Assembly (NCBI RefSeq): GCF_050278625.1
Contig: NZ_JBNNTI010000011.1
Coordinates: forward strand, 33,233-97,232
DNA: 64,000 bases
Origin: Viridibacillus sp050278625
Lineage (GTDB): Bacteria; Bacillota; Bacilli; Bacillales_A; Planococcaceae
Direction: 5' to 3'
Below the pieces are notes generated by a model. That model made no database searches and was not told where the DNA came from. It saw only the letters and a program-made list of their open reading frames with translations. This document shows positions 16,446 through 26,372 of the stretch, in pieces (positions within the stretch are counted from its first letter, which is position 1; each line of letters begins with the position of its first letter). The translations under genes were made by a program, and so were the position numbers.

Positions 16446-17752
16446 TAGCGAACTTTCCTTTCGATAACCTCCGTCAGTTGCTTTTTAACGCCCTCGATAG
16501 GCAATTTGTTTACAACTGGCGCAAGGAATCCGTGAATAACTAAACGTTCAGCTTCTTCTTTCGCAATACCACGACTCATTAAGTAATACAATTGAATTGG
16601 GTCAACGCGTCCAACAGAAGCTGCGTGTCCAGCAGTTACATCATCTTCTTCGATTAATAAAATCGGGTTAGCATCTCCACGAGCATTTTCGCTAAACATT
16701 AACACGCGTGATTCTTGTACAGCGTCTGCTTTCGTAGCACCATGTTCGATTTTACCAATGCCATTGAAAATAGCTCGAGAAGAATCTTTCATTACGCCGT
16801 GTGTAAGGATGTAACCAGTAGATGCTTTACCCCAATGGCGAACTTCAGTTGTGAAGTTTTGACTTTGCTCTCCGCGACCAACAACAACTGATTTACTATC
16901 AGCATTTGAACCGTCTCCGATTAAATGTGAAATGTTTTCAGAAATAGTATCGCAGTCATTCATTAGACCAGTAGCCCATTCAATCGTTGCGTCACGATGT
17001 AGAATACCACGACGGTTAACATATGTTGTTAAACCTTTTGCAAGTACATCTACAGCACCGAAAATTACTTTTGCATTATCATTTACGATAACTTCAGCAA
17101 TAATATTCGCTTGTCCAGTTGCTTCTTCTACAGTAGAAAGATAGTTTTCTACATAAGTAACTGAACTGTTTGCTTCAGCGACAACTAATACATGGTTGAA
17201 TAACGATGCTTCTGCGTTGTCATGTAAGAACACAACTTGTAGAGGTTCTTCAATGACGACGTTTTTAGGAACATAAACGAAGACGCCACCGTTAACTAAT
17301 GCAGCATGTAATGCAGCTAGTTTGTGAGCATCAGCTTTTACGCCTTCAGTCATATAATATTTCTTGACTAAGTCACTGTGTTCGCGACTTGCAGTGATAA
17401 TGTCGGTCATAATAACACCTTGTGCTTTTAGCTCTTCAGAAAGTTCTAAATATGCAGGTGTATTATTATGTTGGATATAGATGTTATGTTGGTTTTCAAC
17501 ATCTACGATTGATTTCACTTCTTCTGGAAGTTCATTTAGTGATGCATATGTTGTACTCTCCACAACATGTGTTGGAAATTCTGTGAAATTCCATTTTGTA
17601 ATATTAGTTTTATCTGGTTTTGGCAATGGTAGCGTTTCTACGTTCGCTAGTGCACTTTCACGAAGCTCAGTTAACCAGCTTGGTTCATTGTTCGCTTCAG
17701 AGAAGGAGCGTACGTCTTGAGCGGTTACCGCCAATTTTGTTTCAACCGTCAT
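16445..17752 (-). CDS. sufD: Fe-S cluster assembly protein SufD
   Basis: A 435-residue SufD. It shares with SufB the beta-helix region (GGVFVYVPKNVVIEEPLQVVF) and the C-terminal SRGIAKEEAERLVIHGFLAPV. It pairs with SufB and binds SufC. It begins 18 bp after sufC behind a strong GGAGGACGAGCAG ribosome site. Confidence 0.96.
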   Translation of the reverse strand: MTVETKLAVTAQDVRSFSEANNEPSWLTELRESALANVETLPLPKPDKTNITKWNFTEFPTHVVESTTYASLNELPEEVKSIVDVENQHNIYIQHNNTPAYLELSEELKAQGVIMTDIITASREHSDLVKKYYMTEGVKADAHKLAALHAALVNGGVFVYVPKNVVIEEPLQVVFLHDNAEASLFNHVLVVAEANSSVTYVENYLSTVEEATGQANIIAEVIVNDNAKVIFGAVDVLAKGLTTYVNRRGILHRDATIEWATGLMNDCDTISENISHLIGDGSNADSKSVVVGRGEQSQNFTTEVRHWGKASTGYILTHGVMKDSSRAIFNGIGKIEHGATKADAVQESRVLMFSENARGDANPILLIEEDDVTAGHAASVGRVDPIQLYYLMSRGIAKEEAERLVIHGFLAPVVNKLPIEGVKKQLTEVIERKVR

Positions 17753-17769
17753 TCTGCTCGTCCTCCTTC

Positions 17770-18552
17770 TTATGCTTCTTGTTCAGCAGTTTCTTCGTCT
17801 TCAATACCTAACTCTTGTTTAATCCAGTCATAACCTTCAGCTTCAAGTTTTTGAGCTAATTCAGCGCCACCAGATTTCACAACTTTACCTTGCATCATAA
17901 CATGCACTTGGTCTGGAGTAATGTAGTTAAGTAGACGTTGGTAGTGAGTGATCATTAAGCATCCAAAGCCTTCGCCGCGCATTTCGTTGATACCTTTAGA
18001 AACAACTTTTAATGCATCGATATCAAGACCCGAGTCAATTTCATCTAAAATAGCGAATTTTGGTTTAATCATCATCAATTGTAGAATTTCGTTACGCTTT
18101 TTCTCACCGCCAGAGAAACCTTCGTTTAAGTAGCGTTGAGCCATATCTTGGTCCATTTCAAGGAAATCCATTTTGCTATCTAATTCACGGATGAATTTCA
18201 TCAATGAAATTTCGTTACCTTCTTCACGACGAGCGTTAATAGCAGAACGTAAGAAGTCAGCGTTTGTTACACCAGAAATTTCTGATGGGTATTGCATAGC
18301 AAGGAAAAGACCAGCTTTAGCGCGTTCGTCTACTTCCATTTCAAGAACATCTTCACCATCTAAAGTGATTGTCCCTGAAGTTACTTCATATTTTGGATGA
18401 CCCATAATAGCAGAAGCTAAAGTAGATTTACCCGTACCATTTGGTCCCATGATTGCATGGATTTCGTTTGTATTGAGTGATAGATTTACACCCTTTAAAA
18501 TTTCTTTCCCGTCAATTTCAACGTGAAGATCTTTGATTACTAATGTTGACAT
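17770..18552 (-). CDS. sufC: Fe-S assembly ATPase SufC
   Basis: A 260-residue ABC-type ATPase beginning MSTLVIKDLHVEI. Walker A is GPNGTGKS, the signature is GFSGGEKKRNE and Walker B is AILDEIDSGLD. The ATG at 18552 is set by GGAGGTAATCGA just upstream; a reading that starts 13 codons earlier has no ribosome site. SufC drives conformational change in the SufBC2D scaffold. It is the first gene of the operon. Confidence 0.96.
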   Translation of the reverse strand: MSTLVIKDLHVEIDGKEILKGVNLSLNTNEIHAIMGPNGTGKSTLASAIMGHPKYEVTSGTITLDGEDVLEMEVDERAKAGLFLAMQYPSEISGVTNADFLRSAINARREEGNEISLMKFIRELDSKMDFLEMDQDMAQRYLNEGFSGGEKKRNEILQLMMIKPKFAILDEIDSGLDIDALKVVSKGINEMRGEGFGCLMITHYQRLLNYITPDQVHVMMQGKVVKSGGAELAQKLEAEGYDWIKQELGIEDEETAEQEA

Positions 18553-18896
18553 TCGATTACCTCCATTTGAGTTCAATGAATGGTTTCCCATTTCTAATTT
18601 AATATCATTCTAATCTTAACTTAAAAAGAAGTGGCTTGCAAATCTTTTGAAAATTATTCTCACTTCCACTGTAAACAGTAGGTATTCACTAGCTTTACAT
18701 CAAGTATACTAGCAATTCTTTGCTATTTATTAAAATTATATTCATTTTCATTCCAGACACTCTAATTGAGAATCGATTTCACTCCCAGTGTAGTGATAAC
18801 CTTATTTCTCTGTGAATTTATGTATTTTATATAACTTTTTTCGACAAATATTATCGTTTACAGACTACTAAATTACTATATATCGCTATTTTCCGC
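18553..18896. other. Promoter region of the suf operon
   Basis: About 340 bases of A/T-rich DNA with no ORF or repeat. It must hold the suf promoter on the minus strand. I found no convincing Fur or other operator; the fragments TGAGAATCG and GTGAGAATAAT are not adequate matches. Confidence 0.5.
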
Positions 18897-18926
18897 AAAA
18901 AAAAGCCTTTAAATAGGCTTTTTTTA
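18897..18926 (-). terminator. Terminator after gltD
   Basis: AAAGCCT/AGGCTTT stem with an 8-A run on the left and a 7-T run on the right. Confidence 0.85.
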
Positions 18927-18935
18927 GACATCCCA

Positions 18936-20417
18936 CTATTGTATAGCAGTGCATTTTGATAAATATGTATCAACACTCACCGCTACATCACGACCTTCTT
19001 TAATCGCCCATACGATTAAACTTTGACCTTTACGTGCATCACCTGCTGTAAAAACACCATCTACATTAGTAAAATATGTTTTTTCTAGTGACGTAATTTT
19101 GTTATTCGTTACTTGAACACCAAATTGTTCAGGCAAATCATGTTCTACACCTTCAAAGCCGATTGCAACGAACACGTGTTGTACAGGCCATATTTTCTCA
19201 GTTCCAGGTACTTCTTCAAAATAGGCGTAACCTTCATCATTGATAACTTTATTCATTTGAATTGTGTGTAATTCTTTAACATGACCTTTTTTATCCGCTA
19301 CAATTTTCTTTGTTTGGATGCAATACTCTCGAGGGTCTTTACCATACTTTTCGTCCGCTTCAGCATAGGCATAATCTAATTTATATATATGAGGATCAGT
19401 TGGCCATAAATTATCGTCAGCTCGATTGACTGGTAACTGAGGATGTTTACCGAATTGTACAATGCTTTTACAATTTTGACGAATTGCCGTAGCTACACAG
19501 TCAGCCCCGGTATCACCACCACCAATAACAATGACATCCTTACCTTTTGTATTAATATACTTACCATCTTCAAAATTAGAATCTAGCAAACTCTTAGATG
19601 TTGAAGTTAAATAGTCCATTGCTAAATGGACCCCTTCTGAGTCGCTTCCTTTCATATGAAGCGTGCGTTGCTTTGTTGCACCAGTACACAAAATGATAGC
19701 GTCATGCTCAGCTTTTAACTGTTCAGCCGTAATATCCTTACCTACTTCGGTATTTAAGACAAACTCTATGCCTTCTTCCATTAATAATTGAATACGACGT
19801 TCCACAATATCTTTTTCGAGCTTCATATTCGGAATTCCATACATAAGTAAGCCTCCAGCTCGGTCAGCTCGCTCGTAAATAGTAACAGAGTGCCCCGATT
19901 GGTTTAATTGATCCGCTGCAGCAAGTCCTGCTGGTCCTGAACCGATGACAGCAATTTTTTTACCTGTACGTAATTTAGGCATACGTGGTTGAATCCAGCC
20001 ATTTTCGAACCCTTTATCTATAATAGTTCGTTCAATGCTTTTAATTGCAACTGCAGGGTCTGTAATTGCTAATGTACAAGAACCTTCACAAGGCGCGGGG
20101 CAAACGCGTCCTGTGAATTCCGGAAAGTTATTTGTAAGCAATAAACGTTCTAACGCTTCCTTCCATTTACCTTTATACACTAAGTCATTCCACTCGGGGA
20201 TAACATTATTAATCGGACAACCTGCAGCTGTACCGCGAATCTCAATTCCCATATGACAAAAAGGTGTCCCACAATCCATACATCTAGCACCTTGGATTTG
20301 AAGAGCTTCATCGGTTAATCTTGAAGCATATTCTTTCCAATTCTTAATGCGCTCTAGTGGTTGTTGTTCTTTTGCCTTTTCTCGACTATATTCCATAAAT
20401 CCAGTTGGTTTCCCCAT
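18936..20417 (-). CDS. gltD: Glutamate synthase small subunit (NADPH)
   Basis: A 493-residue beta subunit. The N-terminal cysteine-rich domain with CMDCGTPFCHMG and VCPAPCEGSC binds two 4Fe-4S clusters. The FAD motif is GSGPAGLAAADQL (about residue 155) and the NADPH motif is GGGDTGADCV. It passes electrons from NADPH to the large subunit. It begins 17 bp after gltB behind GGAGGGG. B. subtilis literature calls this subunit GltB and the large one GltA. Confidence 0.96.
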   Translation of the reverse strand: MGKPTGFMEYSREKAKEQQPLERIKNWKEYASRLTDEALQIQGARCMDCGTPFCHMGIEIRGTAAGCPINNVIPEWNDLVYKGKWKEALERLLLTNNFPEFTGRVCPAPCEGSCTLAITDPAVAIKSIERTIIDKGFENGWIQPRMPKLRTGKKIAVIGSGPAGLAAADQLNQSGHSVTIYERADRAGGLLMYGIPNMKLEKDIVERRIQLLMEEGIEFVLNTEVGKDITAEQLKAEHDAIILCTGATKQRTLHMKGSDSEGVHLAMDYLTSTSKSLLDSNFEDGKYINTKGKDVIVIGGGDTGADCVATAIRQNCKSIVQFGKHPQLPVNRADDNLWPTDPHIYKLDYAYAEADEKYGKDPREYCIQTKKIVADKKGHVKELHTIQMNKVINDEGYAYFEEVPGTEKIWPVQHVFVAIGFEGVEHDLPEQFGVQVTNNKITSLEKTYFTNVDGVFTAGDARKGQSLIVWAIKEGRDVAVSVDTYLSKCTAIQ

Positions 20418-20434
20418 CTAGAACCCCTCCTCCA

Positions 20435-23400
20435 TTATTTATTGGAAAGCACTACTTCCCTTTTTTTAGAAGTAGTTAAAAATGCTTTCATCGCTGCATC
20501 AGCAGCAGATAAACCTTCAGCCTTGAAATCACTAATACTATCAATCATTTTCTTGTAGTCTGCAGGAACAACTTTTAAGAATTTAACAACAGACTGCGTC
20601 CAATCAGTTAAGAGCGTTTTAGCTTTTGAACTATCTGTGTTCAAAATATGTTCTTCAATTAATGCGCGGACAAATTTAGTTTCTTCCTCATTTTCTAAAT
20701 CTTCAAATCCTATCATTTCCATGTTGCACTTTTCTTTGAAAGATTTTTCATCTTCTACTAATACGTATGCAATACCACCGGACATACCAGCACCAAAGTT
20801 CTTACCTACATCACCTAAAATAACAACATGGCCTCCAGTCATGTACTCACAACCATGATCTCCTATTCCTTCAACAACGATATCCGCACCACTATTACGG
20901 ACTGCAAAACGTTCTCCTGCACGGCCATTGATAAATGCTTTACCACTCGTAGCACCGTATAAACAAACGTTTCCGGCAATGACGTTTTTCTCAACATCGC
21001 CTTTTATTGGCGCGGAAACGACAACCTTCCCTCCTGATAACCCTTTACCGAAGTAATCATTCGCATCGCCATTTACATACATAGACATTCCTCTAGGAAT
21101 AAACGCACCGAAACTTTGCCCAGCTGAACCTGTGAATTGAAGTGAAATTGTATCGTCAACTAAACCTCTTTCACCATAACGTTTTGATATTTCACTCCCG
21201 ATAATAGTGCCAACAACTCGGTCTGTGTTTTTAATCGGATAGTACAGTTTAATAGGACTTTCATCTATTATTGCTTTCTCAACCGCGCCAAGAATTTCAC
21301 GCATATCAAGAGATTCTTCAATTTTATGATCTTGCATCACTTGCTGAGTACGAGGTCCTTTAGGTTGATACAATAAAGCCGAAAGATCTAATTGACCAGC
21401 TTTCCAATGGTTCATAGCCCGGTCGCTAATTTCTAAAACATCTGTACGGCCAATCATTTCATCCATTGAACGGAATCCAAGTATAGACATATGCTCTCGT
21501 ACTTCTTCAGCAACAAATTGCATGAAATTAACAACATGATCGGCATTCCCCATAAATTTCGCTCTTAGCTCTGGATTTTGAGTAGCTACCCCAACTGGAC
21601 ATGTATCTAAATGACACGCTCTCATCATTACACAACCAAGGACGATTAATGGCGCTGTTGCAAAACCATACTCTTCTGCTCCGAGTAGAGCCGCCATCAC
21701 GACGTCTCTTCCTGTCATCAATTTACCATCCGTTTCTAAAATGACACGATTACGTAGACCATTCAACATGAGTGTTTGATGCGCCTCCGCAAGACCAAGC
21801 TCCCATGGTAATCCGGTATGCTTAATGCTCGTTTTTGGTGAGGCTCCTGTACCACCGTCATATCCACTAACAACTATTACGTCTGCCGCACCTTTCGCAA
21901 CACCAGCGGCAATTGTACCAACCCCTGCTTTTGAAACAAGTTTCACACTAATACGTGCATGACGATTAGCGTTTTTCAAATCATGAATCAATTCAGCCAT
22001 ATCTTCAATAGAGTAGATATCATGATGCGGTGGAGGTGAGATTAATCCTACACCAGTAGTTGAACCACGAACATCCGCTACCCATGGATATACTTTGTTG
22101 CCAGGTAACTGACCACCCTCACCAGGCTTTGCCCCTTGTGCCATTTTTATTTGCAGCTCATCTGCATTCACCAAGTAATGGCTCTTTACACCGAAACGAC
22201 CTGAAGCAATTTGCTTAATTGCGCTTCGACGATTATCTCCATTTGCATCGATTTCATAACGGCTCGGGTGTTCCCCACCTTCACCACTATTACTTCTACC
22301 GCCTAGTCTGTTCATAGCGATTGCTAACGTTTCATGCGCTTCCTGACTTAATGACCCAAATGACATGGCACCTGTTTTAAAACGTTTGACGATTGATGCA
22401 ACAGATTCTACTTCTTCTAGGGGAATACGACGCTGTGCTTTTTTGAATGCAAATAAATTTCGTAAGAAGCCAATTCGCTCTTCATTTGCCATTTCAGCAT
22501 ATTGTCTGTACAGACCGATATCCCCTTTACGCGCAGCCCATTGCAATGTATGAATTGTTTTTGGATTAAAGGCGTGGTGCTCACCTGTGCTTCTCCATTG
22601 GAAATCACTACCCGATTGCAACAATTGCTCAGTAGAGTGTACTGCTTCAGCATGCTTACGAAGCGCCTCTTTACCGATTGTTTCTAAATCAATGCCGCTT
22701 AATTGAGAAGCTGTTCCTGTAAAATATTTTGCAATCACATCTTTACTAATACCCACAGCTTCAAAAACTTGTGCACCACGATAACTTTGTACTGTTGAAA
22801 TCCCCATTTTAGACATAACTTTAACAACACCATCTGCGATAGCTTTTGTATATTTGTTCACAGCCTCATCATATGTTTGTGTCAAATGACCATCTTTTAT
22901 TGCTTGATAAATTGAAGCAAATGCTAAATAGGGGTTAATCGCATCTACACCGTAGCCGATTAAAGTTGCAAAGTGATGCACTTCACGTACTTCAGCAGAT
23001 TCTACAATAATACTCACCTTTGTACGATTTCCCGTTTTCACTAAATACTGATGTAAACAGCTAGCAGCTAGTAGCACTGGCATAGTCGGTGTCTCAGCAT
23101 GTAAAAGCCGGTCTGATAACACGAGTAGTTGAGCACCTTTAGCAATCGCTGCATCCGCATCTTTTGTCAATCTAGCCAATTCATTTTCTAATTCTTCTGA
23201 AAAATAAAGGTGTAATAATGCACTTTTGAAATTTTCATCATCATTTACTATTAATTGCTGCAGTTGACTGTTCGTAAGAACCGGTGTTTCTAATAAAATA
23301 CGACGGCTATTTTCTGCTGTTGGATGTAGCAAGTCACCTTCTGCCCCTAAAACCGTCATTGTAGACGTCACAATATGCTCACGAATCGAATCTATCGGTG

Positions 23401-24958
23401 GATTTGTCACTTGTGCAAAAAGCTGTTTAAAATAATTGAATAATGATTGTGGGCGATCTGATAATACCGCGAGCGGTGTATCGTTCCCCATTGAGCCAAG
23501 GGGGTCTTTCCCCTCAGCTACCATTGGTACGATATATTTGTGAATATCTTCGTAAGTGTAACCATTGACCTTTTGACGGAATAGTAAATCCATCATGTCC
23601 TCAGGTTGATCTTCTGTCGTCTTCACCGTCACAAGGTTTTCTTCTAACCATTGTGTGTATGGCTTTTCCTCTGCCATATCTGATTTTAACTCTTCATCTG
23701 AAATAATCCGTCCTTGTTCTAAATCAACAAGCAACATTTTCCCCGGGCTTAAACGTTCTTTGTAAGCAATATTTTCTTCCTCTATATCAACTACACCAAC
23801 TTCTGATGAGAAAATGATGTAGTCGTCCTTTGTGACATAGTAGCGTGCTGGTCGTAAACCGTTACGATCCAAAATCGCACCTATTTGCTTACCATCAGTA
23901 AAGCAAATCGCTGTTGGCCCATCCCAAGGTTCCATTAAACAGCTATGGTACGCATAAAACGCTTTTTTCTCTTCTGAAATATGTGGATTCTCAGTCCATG
24001 GTTCCGGTATCATCATCATTGCCGTATGTGCCGGCGTGCGCCCTGCTAAAACGAAAAACTCAAAAGCGTTATCAAGCATTGACGAATCACTACCGCTCTG
24101 TTCAACAATTGGTAGAAGCTTCTCTAAATCATCCCCAAATGCTTCTGAAACAAATTGCTGTTCACGTGCTTTCATCCAGTTAATATTGCCACGTAATGTA
24201 TTAATTTCCCCGTTGTGAATAATGTAGCGATTCGGATGTGCACGCTCCCAGCTCGGGAATGTGTTCGTACTGTAACGTGAGTGAACTAATGAAAATGCTG
24301 ATGCAAATCGCTCATCTTGCAAATCCACGTAAAATTCATCCACTTCTTGAGGTGTCAGCAATCCTTTGAAAACCATTGTTTGACTCGAAAAACTAGCACA
24401 ATAAAACTTCTTGTCATTTTTTGTTGCCCAGTGCTCTGTTTGCTTACGAACTAGATACAACTTACGCTCGAAGGCGAGGGAATCACTGACATTAGTCGCT
24501 TTAATAAACACTTGGCGAACAACTGGCGCTGTTTCCTTAGCAGTGTCACTTAAAGGGTCTATGTTGATTGGTACTGTCCTCCAGCCTAATAATTCTTGAC
24601 CTTCCTCAGCAATCAATTCATTCATCTTATTCTCTATATCTTGTCGTTCTGTATCGTCTTGAGTGAAAAATAACATACCGACACCGTAGCGTCCCTGTTC
24701 GGGTAAAATCCACTCTGTACAAATCGCTCTGAAAAATGCATCCGGAATTTGAACCATTAACCCAGCGCCATCACCCGTTTTGCCGTCACTGCCTCGCCCT
24801 GCGCGATGATCCAGACGACATAGCATTTCTAAACCTTTCATAACGATGTCGTGCGTGGCTTTTCCTTTTAAATGAGCATATAAACCAATACCACAGGCAT
24901 CATGCTCGAATTGTGGGGAGTATAATCCCTGTGCTGCTGGTAGTTGATGAAAAGTCAT
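20435..24958 (-). CDS. gltB: Glutamate synthase large subunit
   Basis: A full-length 1507-residue alpha subunit. After a ~21-residue propeptide, Cys22 (in HDACGIG) would be the mature N-terminal nucleophile of the class II glutaminase domain. The FMN/TIM-barrel synthase domain follows, with GRSNSGEGGEHPSR and the 3Fe-4S ligands in MRACHLDTCPVGVAT. The C-terminal beta-helix has Gly-rich repeats (GKGLSGGKVVV, GATSGKAFINGRAGERF, GGHVVILGDVGKNFGAGMSGG). It makes two glutamates from glutamine and 2-oxoglutarate. The promoter is divergent from gltC. Confidence 0.97.
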   Translation of the reverse strand: MTFHQLPAAQGLYSPQFEHDACGIGLYAHLKGKATHDIVMKGLEMLCRLDHRAGRGSDGKTGDGAGLMVQIPDAFFRAICTEWILPEQGRYGVGMLFFTQDDTERQDIENKMNELIAEEGQELLGWRTVPINIDPLSDTAKETAPVVRQVFIKATNVSDSLAFERKLYLVRKQTEHWATKNDKKFYCASFSSQTMVFKGLLTPQEVDEFYVDLQDERFASAFSLVHSRYSTNTFPSWERAHPNRYIIHNGEINTLRGNINWMKAREQQFVSEAFGDDLEKLLPIVEQSGSDSSMLDNAFEFFVLAGRTPAHTAMMMIPEPWTENPHISEEKKAFYAYHSCLMEPWDGPTAICFTDGKQIGAILDRNGLRPARYYVTKDDYIIFSSEVGVVDIEEENIAYKERLSPGKMLLVDLEQGRIISDEELKSDMAEEKPYTQWLEENLVTVKTTEDQPEDMMDLLFRQKVNGYTYEDIHKYIVPMVAEGKDPLGSMGNDTPLAVLSDRPQSLFNYFKQLFAQVTNPPIDSIREHIVTSTMTVLGAEGDLLHPTAENSRRILLETPVLTNSQLQQLIVNDDENFKSALLHLYFSEELENELARLTKDADAAIAKGAQLLVLSDRLLHAETPTMPVLLAASCLHQYLVKTGNRTKVSIIVESAEVREVHHFATLIGYGVDAINPYLAFASIYQAIKDGHLTQTYDEAVNKYTKAIADGVVKVMSKMGISTVQSYRGAQVFEAVGISKDVIAKYFTGTASQLSGIDLETIGKEALRKHAEAVHSTEQLLQSGSDFQWRSTGEHHAFNPKTIHTLQWAARKGDIGLYRQYAEMANEERIGFLRNLFAFKKAQRRIPLEEVESVASIVKRFKTGAMSFGSLSQEAHETLAIAMNRLGGRSNSGEGGEHPSRYEIDANGDNRRSAIKQIASGRFGVKSHYLVNADELQIKMAQGAKPGEGGQLPGNKVYPWVADVRGSTTGVGLISPPPHHDIYSIEDMAELIHDLKNANRHARISVKLVSKAGVGTIAAGVAKGAADVIVVSGYDGGTGASPKTSIKHTGLPWELGLAEAHQTLMLNGLRNRVILETDGKLMTGRDVVMAALLGAEEYGFATAPLIVLGCVMMRACHLDTCPVGVATQNPELRAKFMGNADHVVNFMQFVAEEVREHMSILGFRSMDEMIGRTDVLEISDRAMNHWKAGQLDLSALLYQPKGPRTQQVMQDHKIEESLDMREILGAVEKAIIDESPIKLYYPIKNTDRVVGTIIGSEISKRYGERGLVDDTISLQFTGSAGQSFGAFIPRGMSMYVNGDANDYFGKGLSGGKVVVSAPIKGDVEKNVIAGNVCLYGATSGKAFINGRAGERFAVRNSGADIVVEGIGDHGCEYMTGGHVVILGDVGKNFGAGMSGGIAYVLVEDEKSFKEKCNMEMIGFEDLENEEETKFVRALIEEHILNTDSSKAKTLLTDWTQSVVKFLKVVPADYKKMIDSISDFKAEGLSAADAAMKAFLTTSKKREVVLSNK

Positions 24959-24998
24959 GTAATCCCTCCCTCTTCACTTAAAAAGTGACTTAAATTTA

Positions 24999-25055
24999 TT
25001 TTAGATTCTCAAATAGATATAAACAATATATAATTTATATATTATTAATCTAAAA
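24999..25055. promoter_or_regulatory. Candidate GltC operator: 9-bp inverted repeat
   Basis: TTTTAGATT at 24999-25007 is exactly inverted as AATCTAAAA at 25047-25055, in the divergent gltB/gltC intergenic region. LysR-type regulators usually bind dyads here. Assignment to GltC is inference from position. Confidence 0.45.
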
Positions 25056-25081
25056 AACAGATGAATGGGAGATGACATACG

Positions 25082-25984
25082 ATGGAACTACGCCAATTAC
25101 GCTATTTCGTTGCAGTTGCGGAGCTCGAACATATTTCGGAAGCTGCAGAAAATTTACATATTGCCCAATCTGCTATAAGTCGCCAAATAGCCAATTTAGA
25201 AGAAGAACTCGGTACAAAACTGTTTGAACGAGTTGGACGAAATGTAAAACTGACACCAATCGGTAAAACATTTCTTGAACATAGTATTGCTGCCTTACAA
25301 GCAATCGATTTTGCAAAAAAACAAATCGATGAATACTTAGATCCTGAAAAAGGGACGATTAAAATTGGCTTTCCTACGAGTTTAGCAAGTTTCTTGTTGC
25401 CAACTGTCATTTCAGCATTTAAAAAGGAGCACCCGAATGTATCATTCAATCTGCGCCAAGGCTCTTACCGATATTTAATAAATGCAGTGAAAAACAGAGA
25501 ACTAAACCTAGCGTTCCTTGGCCCACTTCCTCAAAAAGACGATGCCATCGATACGACCATCTTATTTACAGAGAATATTGCAGCCTTATTACCCGCTACT
25601 CATTCTTTAGCCCAAAAGGAATCCATTCATTTATCTGATCTACGGAATGAAGATTTTGTTCTTTTCCCCGAAGATTATATTCTTAATAAAGTAGCTGTTG
25701 AAGCTTGTAAATCTGTTGGTTTCACACCAAAAATTACTTCAGAAGGCGAAGATATGGATGCTTTAAAAGGTTTAGTAGCTGCAGGAATCGGTATAAGCTT
25801 ATTACCTGAAAGTGCCTTTTATGATTCCACTCCTAGGCGAACTGTAAAGTTACCGCTAGTATCACCAGAATTCACCAGAACAGTCGGTATTATTGCACCT
25901 ACTAATCGTGATCTAGCTCCTTCTGAACAAGTTTTCTTAAGCTTTGTTAATAACTTCTTCTCATTGTTAACTCAATTTAAATAA
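25082..25984 (+). CDS. gltC: LysR-type regulator, GltC-like
   Basis: A 300-residue LysR protein. The N-terminal winged helix-turn-helix (MELRQLRYFVAVAELEHISEAAENLHIAQSAISRQI) is followed by a linker helix and a periplasmic-binding-like effector domain from about residue 90. It is divergent from gltB, the position of gltC in B. subtilis, where GltC activates glutamate synthase genes in response to 2-oxoglutarate/glutamate. The functional name rests on this context. GGGAGATG lies upstream of the ATG. Confidence 0.85.
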   Translation: MELRQLRYFVAVAELEHISEAAENLHIAQSAISRQIANLEEELGTKLFERVGRNVKLTPIGKTFLEHSIAALQAIDFAKKQIDEYLDPEKGTIKIGFPTSLASFLLPTVISAFKKEHPNVSFNLRQGSYRYLINAVKNRELNLAFLGPLPQKDDAIDTTILFTENIAALLPATHSLAQKESIHLSDLRNEDFVLFPEDYILNKVAVEACKSVGFTPKITSEGEDMDALKGLVAAGIGISLLPESAFYDSTPRRTVKLPLVSPEFTRTVGIIAPTNRDLAPSEQVFLSFVNNFFSLLTQFK

Positions 25985-26010
25985 CAAAAAGGCCTCAGAA
26001 TTATTCCTAG

Positions 26011-26331
26011 GGCACTGAAAAAGTCCATAAAATAAATTTTAGCCATGGCTTTCTCTTCGATGCCGTTAATTTCCGTTCCGGCGGACGCTTTCCTGGGGAC
26101 GAACCTTGAGCCTCCTCGTCGCTAACACTCCTGCGGGGTCTCAAGATGTTCGAGTTCCCCAAGGAGCTACAACATTATTTGCGGTGAATTTGAAACGTAT
26201 CTTGAAGCTATTAAATGAAGAATAAGGGAAATACAAAAAACACCAGCACTTTCTGTTCAAAATCGAACGAAAAGTGCCGGTGTTTACTATTGAAGAACAT
26301 TACATTTTAAAAACATAAGTTTTTCAGTGCC
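26011..26331 (+). mobile_element. IS1182-family relic, strongly deleted (copy 2)
   Basis: The ends are GGCACTGAAAAAGTCC and GTTTTTCAGTGCC. Only the 5' untranslated part with the dispersed repeat and the last ~22 transposase codons (GATTLFAVNLKRILKLLNEE, stop at 26223-26225) remain, plus the AACACC...GGTGTT hairpin. It is non-autonomous. The deletion joins the inside of the repeat directly to the C-terminal codons. Confidence 0.8.
26062..26170. repeat. Dispersed repeat copy R2 (inside IS1182 relic)
   Basis: GCCGTTAATTTCCGTTCCGG through TCCTGCGGGGTCTCAAGATG, same order as R1, with the right end lost at the deletion junction. Confidence 0.7.
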
Positions 26332-26372
26332 CTCATTATTCCGAAGGCCTTTTTATAGAACTTATTTATTTT

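Larger units (their letters stand above)
25990..26354. terminator. Terminator split by the second IS1182 relic
   Basis: Left arm AAAAAGGCCTCAGAATTATTCC (25986-26007) and right arm CATTATTCCGAAGGCCTTTTT (26333-26354) are complementary and lie on both sides of the relic at 26011-26331, between convergent gltC and the symporter gene. Confidence 0.7.

Noticed and set aside
18600..18900. Fur box upstream of sufC
   Set aside because: Only short partial matches to the 7-1-7 motif were found; not strong enough to report.
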